Below are positions 45,713 to 57,513 of a stretch of 64,000 nt of DNA, piece by piece. The notes under the pieces are model-generated. The model was given only the letters and a program-made list of their open reading frames with translations. It searched no databases and had not been told where the DNA came from. Numbering within the stretch: the first letter of the stretch is position 1; every line of letters starts with the position of its first letter. The stretch spans positions 106,374-170,373 of the forward strand of contig JANQBS010000073.1 of NCBI GenBank assembly GCA_033085395.1, read 5' to 3'. The translations under genes and the position numbers were made by a program. The DNA comes from Xanthoparmelia taractica. Lineage: Eukaryota > Ascomycota > Lecanoromycetes > Lecanorales > Parmeliaceae.

Positions 45713-46910
45713 TCATCCAACATTTCTTTGCTCCCGTCGTAGGGCTCTTTCGATCACCCTGCAGATTTCGCTCGTAACATCCTTTGTCCTTGCAGTTCCC
45801 CCAAGATCCGCTGTCCTACATCCCTTCTCAACCACGGTCTCCACACTCTCCATCAACGCATCGGCAGCATCTTCTTGCCCTAGCCATCTCAGCATTTCAG
45901 CCCCGGTCCAGATTGCCCCAATGGGATTCGCAAGGCCTTTGCCCACAATTTCGAATGCACTTCCGTGAATGGGCTCAAACATACTTGGATTTCCTCTTGT
46001 AGTATCGAGATTGCTCGTTGGCGCTATGCCGATACTACCTGCCAGAGCAGCTGCCAAGTCGCTCAGTATGTCTGCATGAAGATTTGTGGCGACGATCGTA
46101 TCCAAGGTCTCTGGATGTAGAGTCATGCGCACGGTCATGGCATCCACGAGCATTTTCCCCCACTCCACATCGGGGAAGTCTTTGGAGACAATAACGGCAA
46201 CTTCATCCCAAAGGACGAGACCATGGATTTGTGCATTTGATTTCGTCACCACACACAATTGACCCGGCTTTCCCTTCTTCCTTCCCCTCTCCCGCGCTAT
46301 TTCAAAGGCGAACCTCATTATCCTCTCCACGCCATGACGGGTGAAAACTGCTACCTCTGTAGCTACCTCCCATGGTGTGCCCACGTGTGTACGTCCACCT
46401 TGGCCCGAGTACTCTCCTTCGCTGTTTTCGCGGACTATGACCCAGTCCAAAAGTGAAGGGTTGCCTAAGAGCGCAGCAAGAGGAGAGGAGCAACCACGGA
46501 GCAGGCGGGTGGGGCGGAGGTTGGCGTAGTGGTGAAGGTGGCGAATAATGGTCAGGCGGAGGCCGGTGAGCGAGATGTGATCTGGCACATCTACACGGAG
46601 GAAAGGTTAATATCTGCTCGAACTAACATGCAAGTTAATGCAAGCTGAGGAGGGCCGCACCGGGATCTCCCACAGAGCCAAACAAGATAGCATCAAATTT
46701 CCCTAACTCTTCCAATCCACCCTGGGGAATATAGCGGCCATGCGCCTTGTAGTATTCACTGCTCCATGGCAAGTGTTGGAATTGGAGCGAGAAGGTTCCC
46801 AGGGCGGAAGCGAGCTTTTGGAGAACTGTGATGGCGGCGCTGATGACTTCGGGCCCAATGCCGTCGCCGGGGATCGATGCGATCTTGTAGGTTGGAATCG
46901 TGGATGACAT
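45713..46910 (-). CDS. Tartrate/D-malate-type dehydrogenase (isopropylmalate dehydrogenase superfamily)
   Basis: Two exons, 46910-46661 and 46590-45713, give 375 residues. The intron (GTGCGG donor, CGTGTAG acceptor, 70 nt) joins FGSVGDP to DVPDHISLTGLRLTI. The enzyme begins YKIASIPGDGIGPEVISAA, the NAD-binding/decarboxylating dehydrogenase signature, and continues with YANLRPTRLL, WVIVRENSEGEYSGQGG, NLHADILSDLAAALAGSIG and the C-terminal FEPIHGSAFEIVGKGLANP. The HISLTGLRLTI and REN.EGEYS spacing fits TtuC-type tartrate dehydrogenase/D-malate dehydrogenase better than LeuB or isocitrate dehydrogenase. It should oxidise and decarboxylate a 2-hydroxy acid with NAD+ and a divalent metal, letting the fungus use plant-derived tartrate or D-malate. 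There is no clear mitochondrial presequence, so it is probably cytosolic. Confidence 0.9.
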
Positions 46911-47765
46911 AACTGCAGTCCTGCAGTGGCCATCTTCCTTGCTGACTGAGTCTTGGGATGCGATTAGCCTCGCATGAAGTTAGGAGAGAAGCTCGTCGTT
47001 GTTGTTTGACCTACTTTATCTCTAGGCGTTTGGCTGCTCACCCGATGTTGCCGCTTTTAGGGTGCGGGCTGGGTGACAGGGGTGATGCAGCACCTCACCA
47101 GGGTTGCTCACGCTCATCCTTCATCCTTCCATTCACCCTACCTTACGGGCGTGCCCTAGAATACGCACACCGGGTCGGAATGGTACGAGTAACCATACGA
47201 GCAGGTAAGTACGATTAAGATATTTCAGTCCCGTGATACATCAGAGCGCGAAATCTTAGGGATGTCTTCTAGGGCGTCTGTTAGGGAGCATGAAGTAACC
47301 ATCAATGCTACAACCACACACAACTACTCTAGCTACTACAGCTGCTTCCAATGAACTATCGGATGCGCACGATCATTTGCTATCTTCAGAATCTAGATAG
47401 TATGCCCCGGTGTAAAGTAATGCTAATGTGGGAGGCCCGTTCCCTAGCGCACAGTAAGGTAGTCATCATTGCCATAACCATAGTTCTACAAGTTATACTC
47501 TTCAAAATCTATATTATATACCATGGTGTGGAGCAGGCTTAGGCTTGTACTCAGATCTTTGATTAGGAATTAACAGAAGAAAATTGATCTCTTATCGAGG
47601 AGGTATTAAAATTTGGAGGCACTCTTTGAAATTGATTGGACGCTCCTGGCGCAAAGTCAATTCGTAGAATCCAAACAAGTCCTTACTGCACTGCGGCCTT
47701 CGCCAGGCTTCGCACCTCTTCTCCAGGAATATTAGTATACTTAGCCTATTAGTTGCATATAGAAG
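46911..47765. promoter_or_regulatory. Divergent promoter between dehydrogenase and amine oxidase genes
   Basis: 855 bp between two divergent start codons (46910 minus, 47766 plus). Only short frames without motifs are present. The middle (about 47060-47150) is GC-richer with GGGTGACAGGGGTGATGCAG-type sequence; I see no recognised operator. Confidence 0.4.
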
Positions 47766-49526
47766 ATGGCCCCTCATGTTTGTATCGTAGGAGCTGGAGT
47801 CTCTGGTCTACGGTGCGCGACTGTGCTGCTTGAACACTCTTACGATGTGACCATCATCGAGGCCCGCAACAGGATTGGTGGTAGGGTCCGCGGTGAATGA
47901 TCTGTGATGCAGTACATGTAGGCTGACAGCCCAAGAGATTGGCCAAAGCGATCAGATGGGACCGCTAGAGGTTGATATGTAAGTAGTAGGCCAACTATAC
48001 CATTTCCAAAACTGAACTGAGCACGGACAGCGGAGCGAATTGGATACATAGGTACACGAAATGATCTCAATTTTTTCATTTGCAAGCTGACAACGCCAGC
48101 ACCGGGTATAACCCGATCGTTGAGCTCGCCAAAGAGACCGGGACCCCACTTCATCGATGGAAGGAGCGCACTCTCCTAGTCGATGGTGAAGGCCATCTTG
48201 TAGCTCCACCCAGGGCCAATAAAGCCCTGAAGCAAGCGTGGGGGATCTTAGAGGCAGCCATGGAACACAGCAGGAATCACTACGAGGAAATCGATTGTTC
48301 TGCGAGTCTATACAGCTTCTTTGAAGGCTGGTGCTCTCAGGCTTTCCAAGCCGGCGACATGAATGGGCAGGAAGTGGAGCTCATGCTGGGCATGTCACAG
48401 ATGTGGGGAGCTTACGTGGGTGACCGTGTGGAGCTTCAATCACTCAAATACTTCTATCTTGAAGACTGTATTGAAGGAGGTAGGTACATGGACTGGCTTT
48501 CGGCTGGGTAGGACTAATTTCTACAGATGACTGCTTCATACCAACCAACTACCAGAGAATCATGGCCCGGGTCGCTGCGGTTCCTCTTGCACGAGCGCAC
48601 ATTCTACTGGACACCGTGATGGATTCTGTGGAAACTCGGCCGGGCGAACCTGGTCTAATCTGCTTGACTACTTCCGATGGCAAGAAGCAGTACTGCGACG
48701 ACGTGGTGATCACAGCGCCGCTGGGCTGGTTGAAGCAGCATAAAGAGAGTATACATCCCCTACATCCACGCATCGCGTCCGCAATCGACTCGATATCATT
48801 CGGAAGACTGGAGAAAGTAAATCACTGCTAGTAGGCTTGAAGATGCGATGCACTAACGATTATTTATAGGTGTTGATCGAGTTCCCGACTGCCTTCTGGG
48901 AGTCCATCGCGACGGACGCAGGGAATGAGTTTGATGACATTGTGAGCTTCGTGCATTGGCTGTCACCTTCCTACGCGACTCAGAGCAACCCTCAAGGGTG
49001 GCGCCTGGAATGCGTGAGCTTCCACGCCTTCGAGGAACCCTATCGCCGCAATATCCTACTCTTCTATACCTTTGGCGATTGCTCAACCCACATTACCACT
49101 TCCATCCGCGGGTTGCAAGGCGACTCTCGCGATGAGTGGCTTCGGGATTTTTTTGAGCCATACTATTCTAGGTTGCCAGGATACGTGAGGACCTGCGCGC
49201 CTCTCCGTTTTCTAGCCACTGAGTGGTGCAACGACGAGTTCGCAGGCAATGGCAGCTACAGTAACTTCCAAGTGGGTATGACAGATGCCGCACACGATGT
49301 GGAAGCAATTCGATACGGAATGCCGGAGCAGCACATCTTTTTTGCCGGAGAGCACACTGCGCCATTTGATGGTCTAGGTACGGTTGCCGGCGCATATACC
49401 TCGGGCGAGCAGATTGCGAGGCGGATCATTAAAAGTAGGCAGCCCGAAGGAGCAACGATGGACAACCAAGAGATGAAGAACAGAACAATTGAGATGATAG
49501 GTGTTGGAACGGAATACAGTGAATAG
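47766..49526 (+). CDS. Flavin-containing amine oxidase (polyamine oxidase-like)
   Basis: Six exons (47766-47892, 47936-47978, 48031-48051, 48100-48479, 48527-48816, 48870-49526) give 505 residues. The start MAPHVCIVGAGVSGLRCATVLL has the FAD dinucleotide-binding GxGxxG, followed by DVTIIEARNRIGGRV. Exon 3 is only 21 nt and encodes the conserved GANWIH motif. Intron 1 is short: I chose the acceptor at 47935 (43 nt) over 47929 (37 nt) because of branch spacing; this changes two residues. The substrate domain has TAPLGWLKQH, VLIEFPTAFWES and RFLATEWCNDEFAGNGSYSNFQVG, and the C-terminal FAD motif is FFAGEHTAPFDGLGTVAGAYTSG. It should oxidise a primary, secondary or polyamine to aldehyde with H2O2 release. 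No clear peroxisomal SKL tail; the end is VGTEYSE. Confidence 0.92.
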
Positions 49527-49629
49527 GTAACAGGGGAAGTTCAGGGCTGCTGCTCAGGGAAACAGTAAACTTCGTCCACCGTCTAGAGCGGCAGGGGTAT
49601 CCAAAAGGTTCGGCAGGGGTCATTGTTAG

Positions 49630-49775
49630 CGCAGGGCTGACGATGGTGCACCAACTAACTGTTCCACCAACAGTTGAACCAGTTAGTTTTCGCAGTTGAC
49701 GGTGCAGTTGGGGGTCTGGCAGTTGGCAGTTGGTGTGGTTTGGACCTGAAAACCAACTGGTCCACAGGCAGTTTG
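49630..49775. repeat. Cluster of GTTGG-type inverted repeats (hairpins)
   Basis: Just past the amine oxidase stop, AACTAACTG at about 49653 is matched by an inverted CAGTTAGTT at about 49680. A second pair, CAGTTGGT at about 49725 and ACCAACTG at about 49752, follows. GTTGG/CCAAC motifs recur at least eight times in 140 bp. The stretch may be a degenerate foldback element or contribute to 3' end formation. It lies at the edge where AT-rich DNA begins. Confidence 0.5.
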
Positions 49776-50344
49776 AATGATATGTAATAATACTGTAACA
49801 GACCTGGGGGCTGCAGTCTGGCCAGTATTTCAGGCCGTGAAATATGTATCTAAATAGCACTTTAAGAGATAGCTTAGATAGATATCTCGCTTTAGCGATG
49901 CTTATAGATAGTCAATATTATAAGAGCATTCATAAAAGATATAGTTCGATAAGTGATATTTAGTATAAAGTTAGTATGTCAAGCCTCTGGCCGGGTAGGG
50001 CTAAGGTCTTCTGAATTCAACTCATCTAATATTCAATATATTTTCTAATATTCAATATCGTCATTATAAATAAAGAGAATAATAGTAATTTCGAGCTCTC
50101 TTCTATATTAATAGCGTCGATAAATCTATAAACGAAAGCTTAAAAAGTCTAAAAAGCTTCGATTGTAGTCTTTAGCAAGCTATTAGCTTAGCGAACTAGA
50201 AATATTCAAGATCGAAGATTAGTTGTGTCTTTTAAATAACGAATTAAGGCTACGACGTTATAGCCTATTATTCTTTACACTTAAAAGACACGGCCTAATG
50301 AAATATAGACTTCGGGCTCTCTTTTTCATAAAGACCGAGCCCTC

Positions 50345-50621
50345 ACAAGTGTAAGGGGTTGGTTCGCTGGCGCTCAGCAAGCGGCCTAACCAATATAAGA
50401 GACGTATAGTCGGTACGATGGTGATTCCTTTATTAGGTACTAAGTCCTGATAGAACTAATTTCTAAGGAACACGAACACCCTGGGGCATGCGAAGACGAC
50501 ATACGACCGCCAAGGCCTCGCCAAGGCCTTAGGCCATGGACCCCGCCATGACCCCGCAATGGACCCTGAACCCATGAGTAGTCGGCGCTAATGCGCATGC
50601 AGCGCTAGGCCTAACAACAAG
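50345..50621. mobile_element. Solo LTR with perfect 5-bp target-site duplication
   Basis: A 267-bp unit at 50350-50616 begins TGTAAGGGG and ends CCTAACA, the TG...CA ends of an LTR. It is flanked on both sides by ACAAG (50345-50349 and 50617-50621), a perfect 5-bp duplication as made by retroviral-type integrases. No internal region adjoins it, so it is a solo LTR left by recombination between the two ends of a complete element. Unlike everything around it, it has normal base composition and is GC-rich in places (GGCATGCGAAGACG), so it has escaped or post-dates the mutation that affected its surroundings. Confidence 0.85.
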
Positions 50622-51879
50622 TGACGACGACTTTAACACTTAGGAAATCAATATAGCACTGCAGTAGTCTACGAACATATCTCGAAGCGATATATCTAAT
50701 TTGAAATATATTCGATTAAAGATCTCACATATCTATGAATATTATACGAAAGTGTTATGGAAAAGGTCTGGGATTGATTAATTAAAAAGTCTATTAAATT
50801 CTAAGAGCCGTAGTGACGGAGATTATACTAAGAAACTAATATAAATTTAGCCTAGCTTCCCCGTTCCTTCCCCGATCTTTCGAAACGCCTTTGATATATA
50901 GAAAAACCGTGACAATATCCCACAATAATAAGAAAAAAATAAGCGACCTCGCTTGCGAATTCGTATTGGCGGCAAACTTGCTAGAAAACTGGTGATAGTA
51001 AGGTTAAATAAAGTATATAGTGTAGAAGTAGTTAGAATATCACAATAACAATAACATAAATATTACAATTATAGATTGATATCTTCCTTTAACGACTATA
51101 TAAACGCTATCGAATAGAGGGAAATAATTCTCGATTAGTAATACTCGTTGAGTCGTTTAAATGTAGCGATGAGATAAATAGATTAAGTTTAAATAGCGTT
51201 AGCGATAGCTATTATATTCTTATACTATTATACTAAGTTATTAGAGTTAATTAGATCTTTAACGTTATATTATTAATTATATTTAGGCTCGTATCCCAAT
51301 TATCTAATAAGATACTACGTGGCAAGGTCTCTACCTTTTCGAATAACTCGCTTATTAAGAATTCGCTCTACTTCCCAGGACTTGTACTCATCTATATTTT
51401 CTTTCATATATACATTACCTAGCTAATTAGAAATAGAACGACTATACGAATTAAAGTTAGAAGTAGGGGTAGGCTTTAATTAGGCAATGCTAAAGATCGA
51501 ATATATTTTAATACCCTAGGATAGCTAATTTGTAGGCCTATTTAATAACTTTCTATAATATTTCGAAAGGATCGATATACTACTAAGATAGCTTGGTAAT
51601 AATGATAGTAGTAGTAATAACAGGGATGAAATAGTCTTTATGCAGTCGTAAATAAGCTTAATCGCCCTACTTGAGAAACATTAATTGATACTTTCTATTA
51701 TAATAATATTTTTAATTTATCTAAGTAAACGAGATGATATTAGCTATCTAAATACGGGTAACGATAGACTATAGTAGAGATATTTCTCTAAGTAGATCAA
51801 GTAATCTATTGAATTAAAATTCGTAAGTTAGTTCGTTGAGAGTTTTGTTATTAATTGTAGTTGAGATCGAGTTATTAAA

Positions 51880-54150
51880 TAGAGCTTATATTCGCGGGAG
51901 AACTAACGGCCAGAGAGCGGAATTCTATATGATATGTAGATAGAATTGTAGTACTATCTCCGCTATTTAATTAGTTCTCTTATTACTTTTATTCGTCTAA
52001 GAATAATAGATAGTCGAATAAAGTAAATTTACTTCGAGCTTCTTAAAGAGCTTCGATTAAAGCTTAGAAAGGAACTTTCTATCACGATTCGTGAGTAAAA
52101 TTCTTGGAATTCCTTAGTTTATAATATTAAGTCTATTAAGCAATGTAGCAGCCTATTAAGCGATAGAGTAATTCTTTTTGCTAGATACGAAAGTTATCTT
52201 TCTTGTGAACTTATTTATTATAAAAAGAATAGTATCGAACTTCTCGACTAATTTTAAGAGTGTTAAAATAAAATTTAGAGTAAGTATATAAAACGATATT
52301 AATGAAGACTCGATTGACTATAAAGAGTTATAAGAACGATATCGGCGTGTTTAGAGAATAAGATATTAAGAATAGAATCTAATATATTGCCGGAGATATT
52401 TAATCAATTTATAAATATATTAAATATTCGAAATTTTCTTATAAGACTTCTTAAATCTCAAATAATTATCTTTATAAGCTATTTTAAGAATAATTTTAAT
52501 TATGCTTTAAGATATATAAAGACGCTACACGTCGATAAGCTTGCTAATATAAAAGAAAAGATTTTAATATTTCTATGCAGTGTCTATATGTCTGTCACGA
52601 ACGAAAGAAAGATTAATAACGTTCTCGTTGATATCTTTATTCTTAGCTATTAAAGTAGAGATTCTAATATAGAATAAGTCTATCTTATAGTCTTCTTCGA
52701 GGTCTTTAAGAAACGTAGAATTTATCTTTACAAGTGTAGTAGTGAAGAGAGTATTTAGCTTATTATGCTTATTAGAGAGAGATGTATTATTACTATCAGC
52801 ACTCGTAAGTCTTAAAAGTGTATCTAAGACGATGTATTCTTTTTCAGGCTTATATCGAATATCGAGACGGAATTATCTAAGAAATTGAAAAGTTCTAATA
52901 AGACGAACGTTTATTCTTATAGTGAAATTTATTGAGGTAATCGATGATTATCTTATAATATCTAGGATAATAGAATAATCTATTTAAATAATAGTAGTAT
53001 GCTTTAAAAAGTCTATTAGGTGCCTTATTTTCTTGAGCACTTAGATAAAGTCTATTACTTCTAGCTCTATTGATTAATAGTTCTTCTTAGCTTGAGTTAG
53101 GTCTCGAGAAAAAAATATAATTATTTGAATTACAGTGCGAAGAGGTTATTTATTCGAGTTAGAATTGATTTCTCCGTTAATATAAAAGACTTATACTTTG
53201 AAATTAAACTCTTTTAAAGTATTTAAGTTCACTTAAATTAATCTATTAAGATCGTGATAAATAAGTATAAAAGATTAAGATAATGCTAATTTAAAGCGAG
53301 AAGAATATATACGGCGGGGATTATCTTTTAACGAAGCTTCTTTTAAAAGCCTTATCTTAAGATTCTATAAAGGTGCTATAAGTTATATATAGTAATAAAC
53401 CGAGCTACGGAGATAGTCTATTAGATTAAGATAATGCTCTAAATCTTTAAGAGTTACGGAGTAGTTTAGCTTAACAATTACTTTAAGTTTATTATCTATA
53501 GTAGTTATTCTTAAAGAATTAATATATCGATTAAGTAGATTAATATTTGAATATCTTAAAAAGATCTTTTTAGGAACGATTAAAATATTATGCTTAATTA
53601 AAAGTTAAAAAAGTCTTCTTAAGTAATAGAGGTGCTTAGAGAAGCTATTAGATTTAATAATAATATTATTAATATAGGCCTATACGAAGGCTTTAAGAGC
53701 TCTCAAAATATAATTAATTCTTCTTTATACATAAATAATTAAGTTTATATAGCTTATAATTAAAACGTTAAATATTTCTTACCCTCGATAAGTAACTACT
53801 ATAAGTATATACTAAAAGTCGGGATATATAAGTTATTAATAGAAGAATAATACTATATTTAGCATAGTTAGATAAGTGCAATTAAGTAGTTTAAAGATAA
53901 TATCTAATTAAAGAGATACGAGATAGACGTCTAGCATAATAAGATTATTTAATTCACTAATATTAATCACTACTCTACTCTTTCTTTTATTATTTAATAG
54001 AATTTTTCAAATAACGAAGATAGAGTAGCTAAACGAAGTTAATTATTTAATGTATTTTAGACGATCTTGCTATTGAAGAGTATTAAAGGTTTTATTAACT
54101 ATTATCTTATCTATTAGCTTAAGAGAATAGATCTTCGCTCTCTTATTGCT
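51880..54150 (-). mobile_element. RIP-mutated Ty3/Gypsy polyprotein: RT, RNase H and integrase
   Basis: Reading the minus strand, degraded but ordered pol domains are visible. Reverse transcriptase covers about 54120-53450 (RVVINISELNNLI, a THRGQEIFNV-type region with stops for Gln, a KAFV.AYINNII region in place of YVDDI, then TLKDLEHYL). RNase H/connection lies at about 53400-52760 (FSRDLTQAKKNY, SIELEVIDFI, FRLDIRYKPEKEYIV). The integrase core is at about 52260-51880 (KFTRKITFVSSKKNY, NRDRKFLSKL, VNLLYSTIYYS). Dozens of stops are TAG or TAA where Gln or Trp is expected, the expected result of C-to-T and G-to-A change. The RT-RH-INT order is that of Ty3/Gypsy elements, not Copia. Confidence 0.85.
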
Positions 54151-54753
54151 AGATAGCCTTAATTATTAATTATCTCGAAGAGAAAGCTTTATTTATTTAT
54201 TCTATAACACTTTAATAAAATCTTTATTCTTTTATAAAGATAAAAACTTATTAATTCGGTTAGATAATTACTATCTTTCTTTCTTATCTTTATAAATTAT
54301 TATATTATTAGAAAGCTTTAATTTCATTATATATGTAGAGATATTAATTAAGACATAATTAATCAAAGACAAGAAATTATTAGCTAGACTTATTATTGTA
54401 ATAGCGACGAAAGTGACTACTTTCTTTACTTAATTCGATGATTTCGAATACTTTTCGAGCTTAGCTGAAGGCATTTCTATAACAAAGAAGACGTTTTCGT
54501 AATCGACTTCTTATAGTATTTTCAAGTGCAATTTCTTAAAAATTTACATAGTATAATTAGTCTCGTTTTTAACTATTATATTAGCAATATTAATATTAAT
54601 CATGTGAGTATATATAATCAAATTATGTTGCTTTGTAGGTTCGAAAATAAAGTCCCTGTTAGATAGATTCTTGGGCGTAATAATAAGTAGAATTTACTAA
54701 GCTCTCGGTGCAATAGTAAGTGCTTTTTATGCTCGAATTAATCGTTTTATATA

Positions 54754-55050
54754 TTAATCAACGTTATAAGTTATAATTTTAATAATAATATCACAACTAT
54801 TAATACGTACTTTGTTTTTGCTTATATTAAGCATATTTTTCTCCGATTTTATAATATCGTTTTCTATTAAAAGATTTGCCTTTAAATTATTAATTAAATA
54901 AATTTCTCTCACAATATAAGCAAGAACCTTATTATTATTCTTTTTAAGATCTGGGAGATATATTAAAACAAGTATATATTTATCGATATTATACATTATA
55001 GAATTAAGCCCTTTGATACGTAGATAAGATAATATCTTCTTAATTTTCAC
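54754..55050 (-). pseudogene. Gypsy-type aspartic protease domain relic
   Basis: A 98-codon AT-rich frame on the same strand and upstream of the reverse transcriptase relic contains IYLINNLKANLLIENDII and KVRINSCDIIIKI, the C-terminal half of the aspartic protease found in this fungal Gypsy lineage (family pattern ...VDDLKA.MLIG.DI...IGSC...). It extends the PR-RT-RH-INT order and shows that the element is transcribed leftward. It is truncated and cannot be functional. Confidence 0.6.
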
Positions 55051-55653
55051 ATTAGGCAGCAGAGATAAAAGTTATTACTTATCGACTAATATTATATTAG
55101 TCCCTAAATTAATATATTCTTTCTTATTCTTTGCATTTAATATAAATCGTAATAAAATATAAGCGTAATTTCAATCACGAAAGCTAAAACCAGTGCCTAA
55201 TCTAGCTCTATTCTTGGAGTCTAATTAAATAATTTCCACGATAAAAGTATCGATATTCGTCTATATATTTATTAGCGATTTAGACGTAGAAAGTAATTTA
55301 GAATAATATTCGGCTCGTAAATACTTATACAATTTCGACTTAAAAGAGAAAGTTAAATTATAATTTCTATAGTACGTTTAAATATTTATAAATTCGGTAA
55401 AAGAATTATTATAATATTAATTATTTAACTTATTAAAATCATGATCTAACTACTTTTATCTCTAATAGTTATTAATTTTAGTATTCTATTAAAGCGTATT
55501 TTCTTTCGCTTAATTAGAATTTTCTTACTTATTTTAGTCGCTTCTACTTGATAAATAGTAATCTTAAATCTAAAATTCTACTGAAATTATTAACGATTTT
55601 CGATATTATTTGGGCTTTCGAATTTTTGATCTGCGAATTAATTCGTTTATAAC

Positions 55654-55929
55654 TACGGGTCGGAAAGGTATGGTATATTTGATGGTATGGGACTAGTTTT
55701 TCGAATATCATACCGAAAGGTATAGGATATTCCATACTCCCATTGGGTTTTTAATAAATATATTACGTGATATTTTTTTATATTCTAAAAATACGTAAAA
55801 AGCTTAAGCGAACGCTTATATAATTATAAAATTCTATAAATAGATTAAAAAGATATAATTTATTAAAAAAAGTTGAAAAAAAGTTGAAAACGACTATGTT
55901 CAACAGATACCACACCTTTCCAACCCGTA
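55654..55929. mobile_element. MITE-like inverted-repeat element, copy A
   Basis: A 276-bp unit (including the flanking TA on each side) bounded by inverted repeats: left ACGGGTCGGAAAGGTATGGTAT, right the complement, reading inward ACGGGTTGGAAAGGTGTGGTAT. It is flanked by TA dinucleotides, as in Tc1/mariner-type integrations. It has no coding capacity and a central ATACTCCCATTGGG motif shared with copy B. Its GC content at the ends is above the surroundings. Confidence 0.75.
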
Positions 55930-56869
55930 TTTATAACAGTCGATTCGTTAAATCTAATATATTTTGCTACCCTTTAGCTTACAAGAAAGATCTTTAATTT
56001 ATATCTTATTATAATTATAAATCGTAGCGAGAATTCAATTAATAGTCGTATTATTAAGAACGATAAGTATTTTAATTAAAGAAGTTAGAAGATCGAAATA
56101 ATTATTATTAACGATATAACTATTTATATTACTACTGCTATTTAAATAACTAAGAGATAGAATTAAATTAATAGCTAAGGAAAGACCTTACTGAAATATA
56201 TTTCTCAGTGCATTTCGATAGATATTTTCACGCTATTAATTTTACTAATTTTAAGATCTTTAAGCTAAAGCTTAATATTACTATTGACGAGTATATAGCT
56301 TAAATTAAGTTATCTTCTTTATGTCAAGCATTTAAATAAAGCTTATAATAATAATAATAGCTAAGTTTAATAAATTAATAAAAATACGTAATTTCGATAT
56401 AATTCCCTAATAGGCAAATATTAACTAATTTTGAATATTATTAATATTAGCTAATTTTACGTGTCTAACTACTACTTATATATAGCTAGCAGGCTCACGA
56501 CGCGCTCGAGCATCTATTAATGTGTACTTTTCTGTAGTTAGATTTACGAGTGTCACGTCTGGCAATTTCTTGAATCTTGCAGAGAGAGCTCTACATTATT
56601 CTTTCACTTCACTACCTTCTACTCGAAGGTCTTTTCGCTTTAAATTTAATAGCTCTAAGATATATTAAGCAAGTGTAGAATCACGAAAATAAGTATTTAT
56701 GTTAATACGAATTATAGCTTCTTCTTTTATAGCTATCAAATCATAAATTCTTTTAATAAATAGAATCACACTACGATAATACACGTTCTTTTCTATAGTT
56801 ATAATCTTATTCTCTTCGTATAACTTATTTAGAAAAGAATCGAAATAGCTTAATTCTATAGTATTTTAT

Positions 56870-57058
56870 TTGCTATTAGAACTCGATGCTTCTATAACTT
56901 CTACTGTAATCGATTCGAGTTCTTCTAATTCTTCTAACTCTTCTAACTTCTTTAACGAGCTTTATTCTCCTCTAGATTTAATAGATAAATGCAAGTTATT
57001 AATAACATTTATAACGACGAAGTTGATAGTATTGTTAATTATATCTTGTAGTTATTAA
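56870..57058 (+). other. Short frame with TTCTAA-type repeat, probably not a gene
   Basis: A 62-codon frame contains a 9-bp repeat (TCTTCTAAC, coding SSNSSNSSN) at about 56915-56955. It lies between the two MITE copies in mutated DNA. It could be a remnant of a gag-like region; I do not regard it as an active gene. Confidence 0.15.
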
Positions 57059-57247
57059 GCTATAAAATTAATTGTTATTTTAGATATAGTTTGACTTGAC
57101 GGCCTACGATAAAAAGAGTTTGAATTATCGATAGTAGTGTTCGTAGTCGTTAATTTCTTACGGCTTTCTAGTAGAGACGATAATAGAAAAGACGAATTAT
57201 CTAATGAAGAAATCACGATTATTGTTAGTAGAATTGTTATTAATATT

Positions 57248-57513
57248 TACGGGTCGGAAAGGTGTGATATCTATTGAATATAGTCATTTTTAACTTTTTT
57301 AAAAAATTATATTTTTTTTTAATCTATTTATAGAATTTTATAATTATATAAGCGTTCGCTTAAGCTTTTTACGTATTTTTAGAGTATAAAAAAATATCAC
57401 GTAATATATTTATTAAAAACCCAATGGGAGTATGGAATATCCTATACCTTTCGATATAATATTTGAAAAACTAGTCCCATAACATTAAATATACCATACC
57501 TTTCCGACTCATA
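57248..57513. mobile_element. MITE-like inverted-repeat element, copy B (opposite orientation)
   Basis: A 266-bp copy of the element at 55654, in inverted orientation and also between TA dinucleotides. The left end is TACGGGTCGGAAAGGTGTGATATC; the right end CCATACCTTTCCGACTCATA has C-to-T and G-to-A changes relative to copy A (GACCCGTA), in keeping with RIP. The pair A/B forms a large inverted repeat around a 1.3-kb spacer. Confidence 0.75.
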
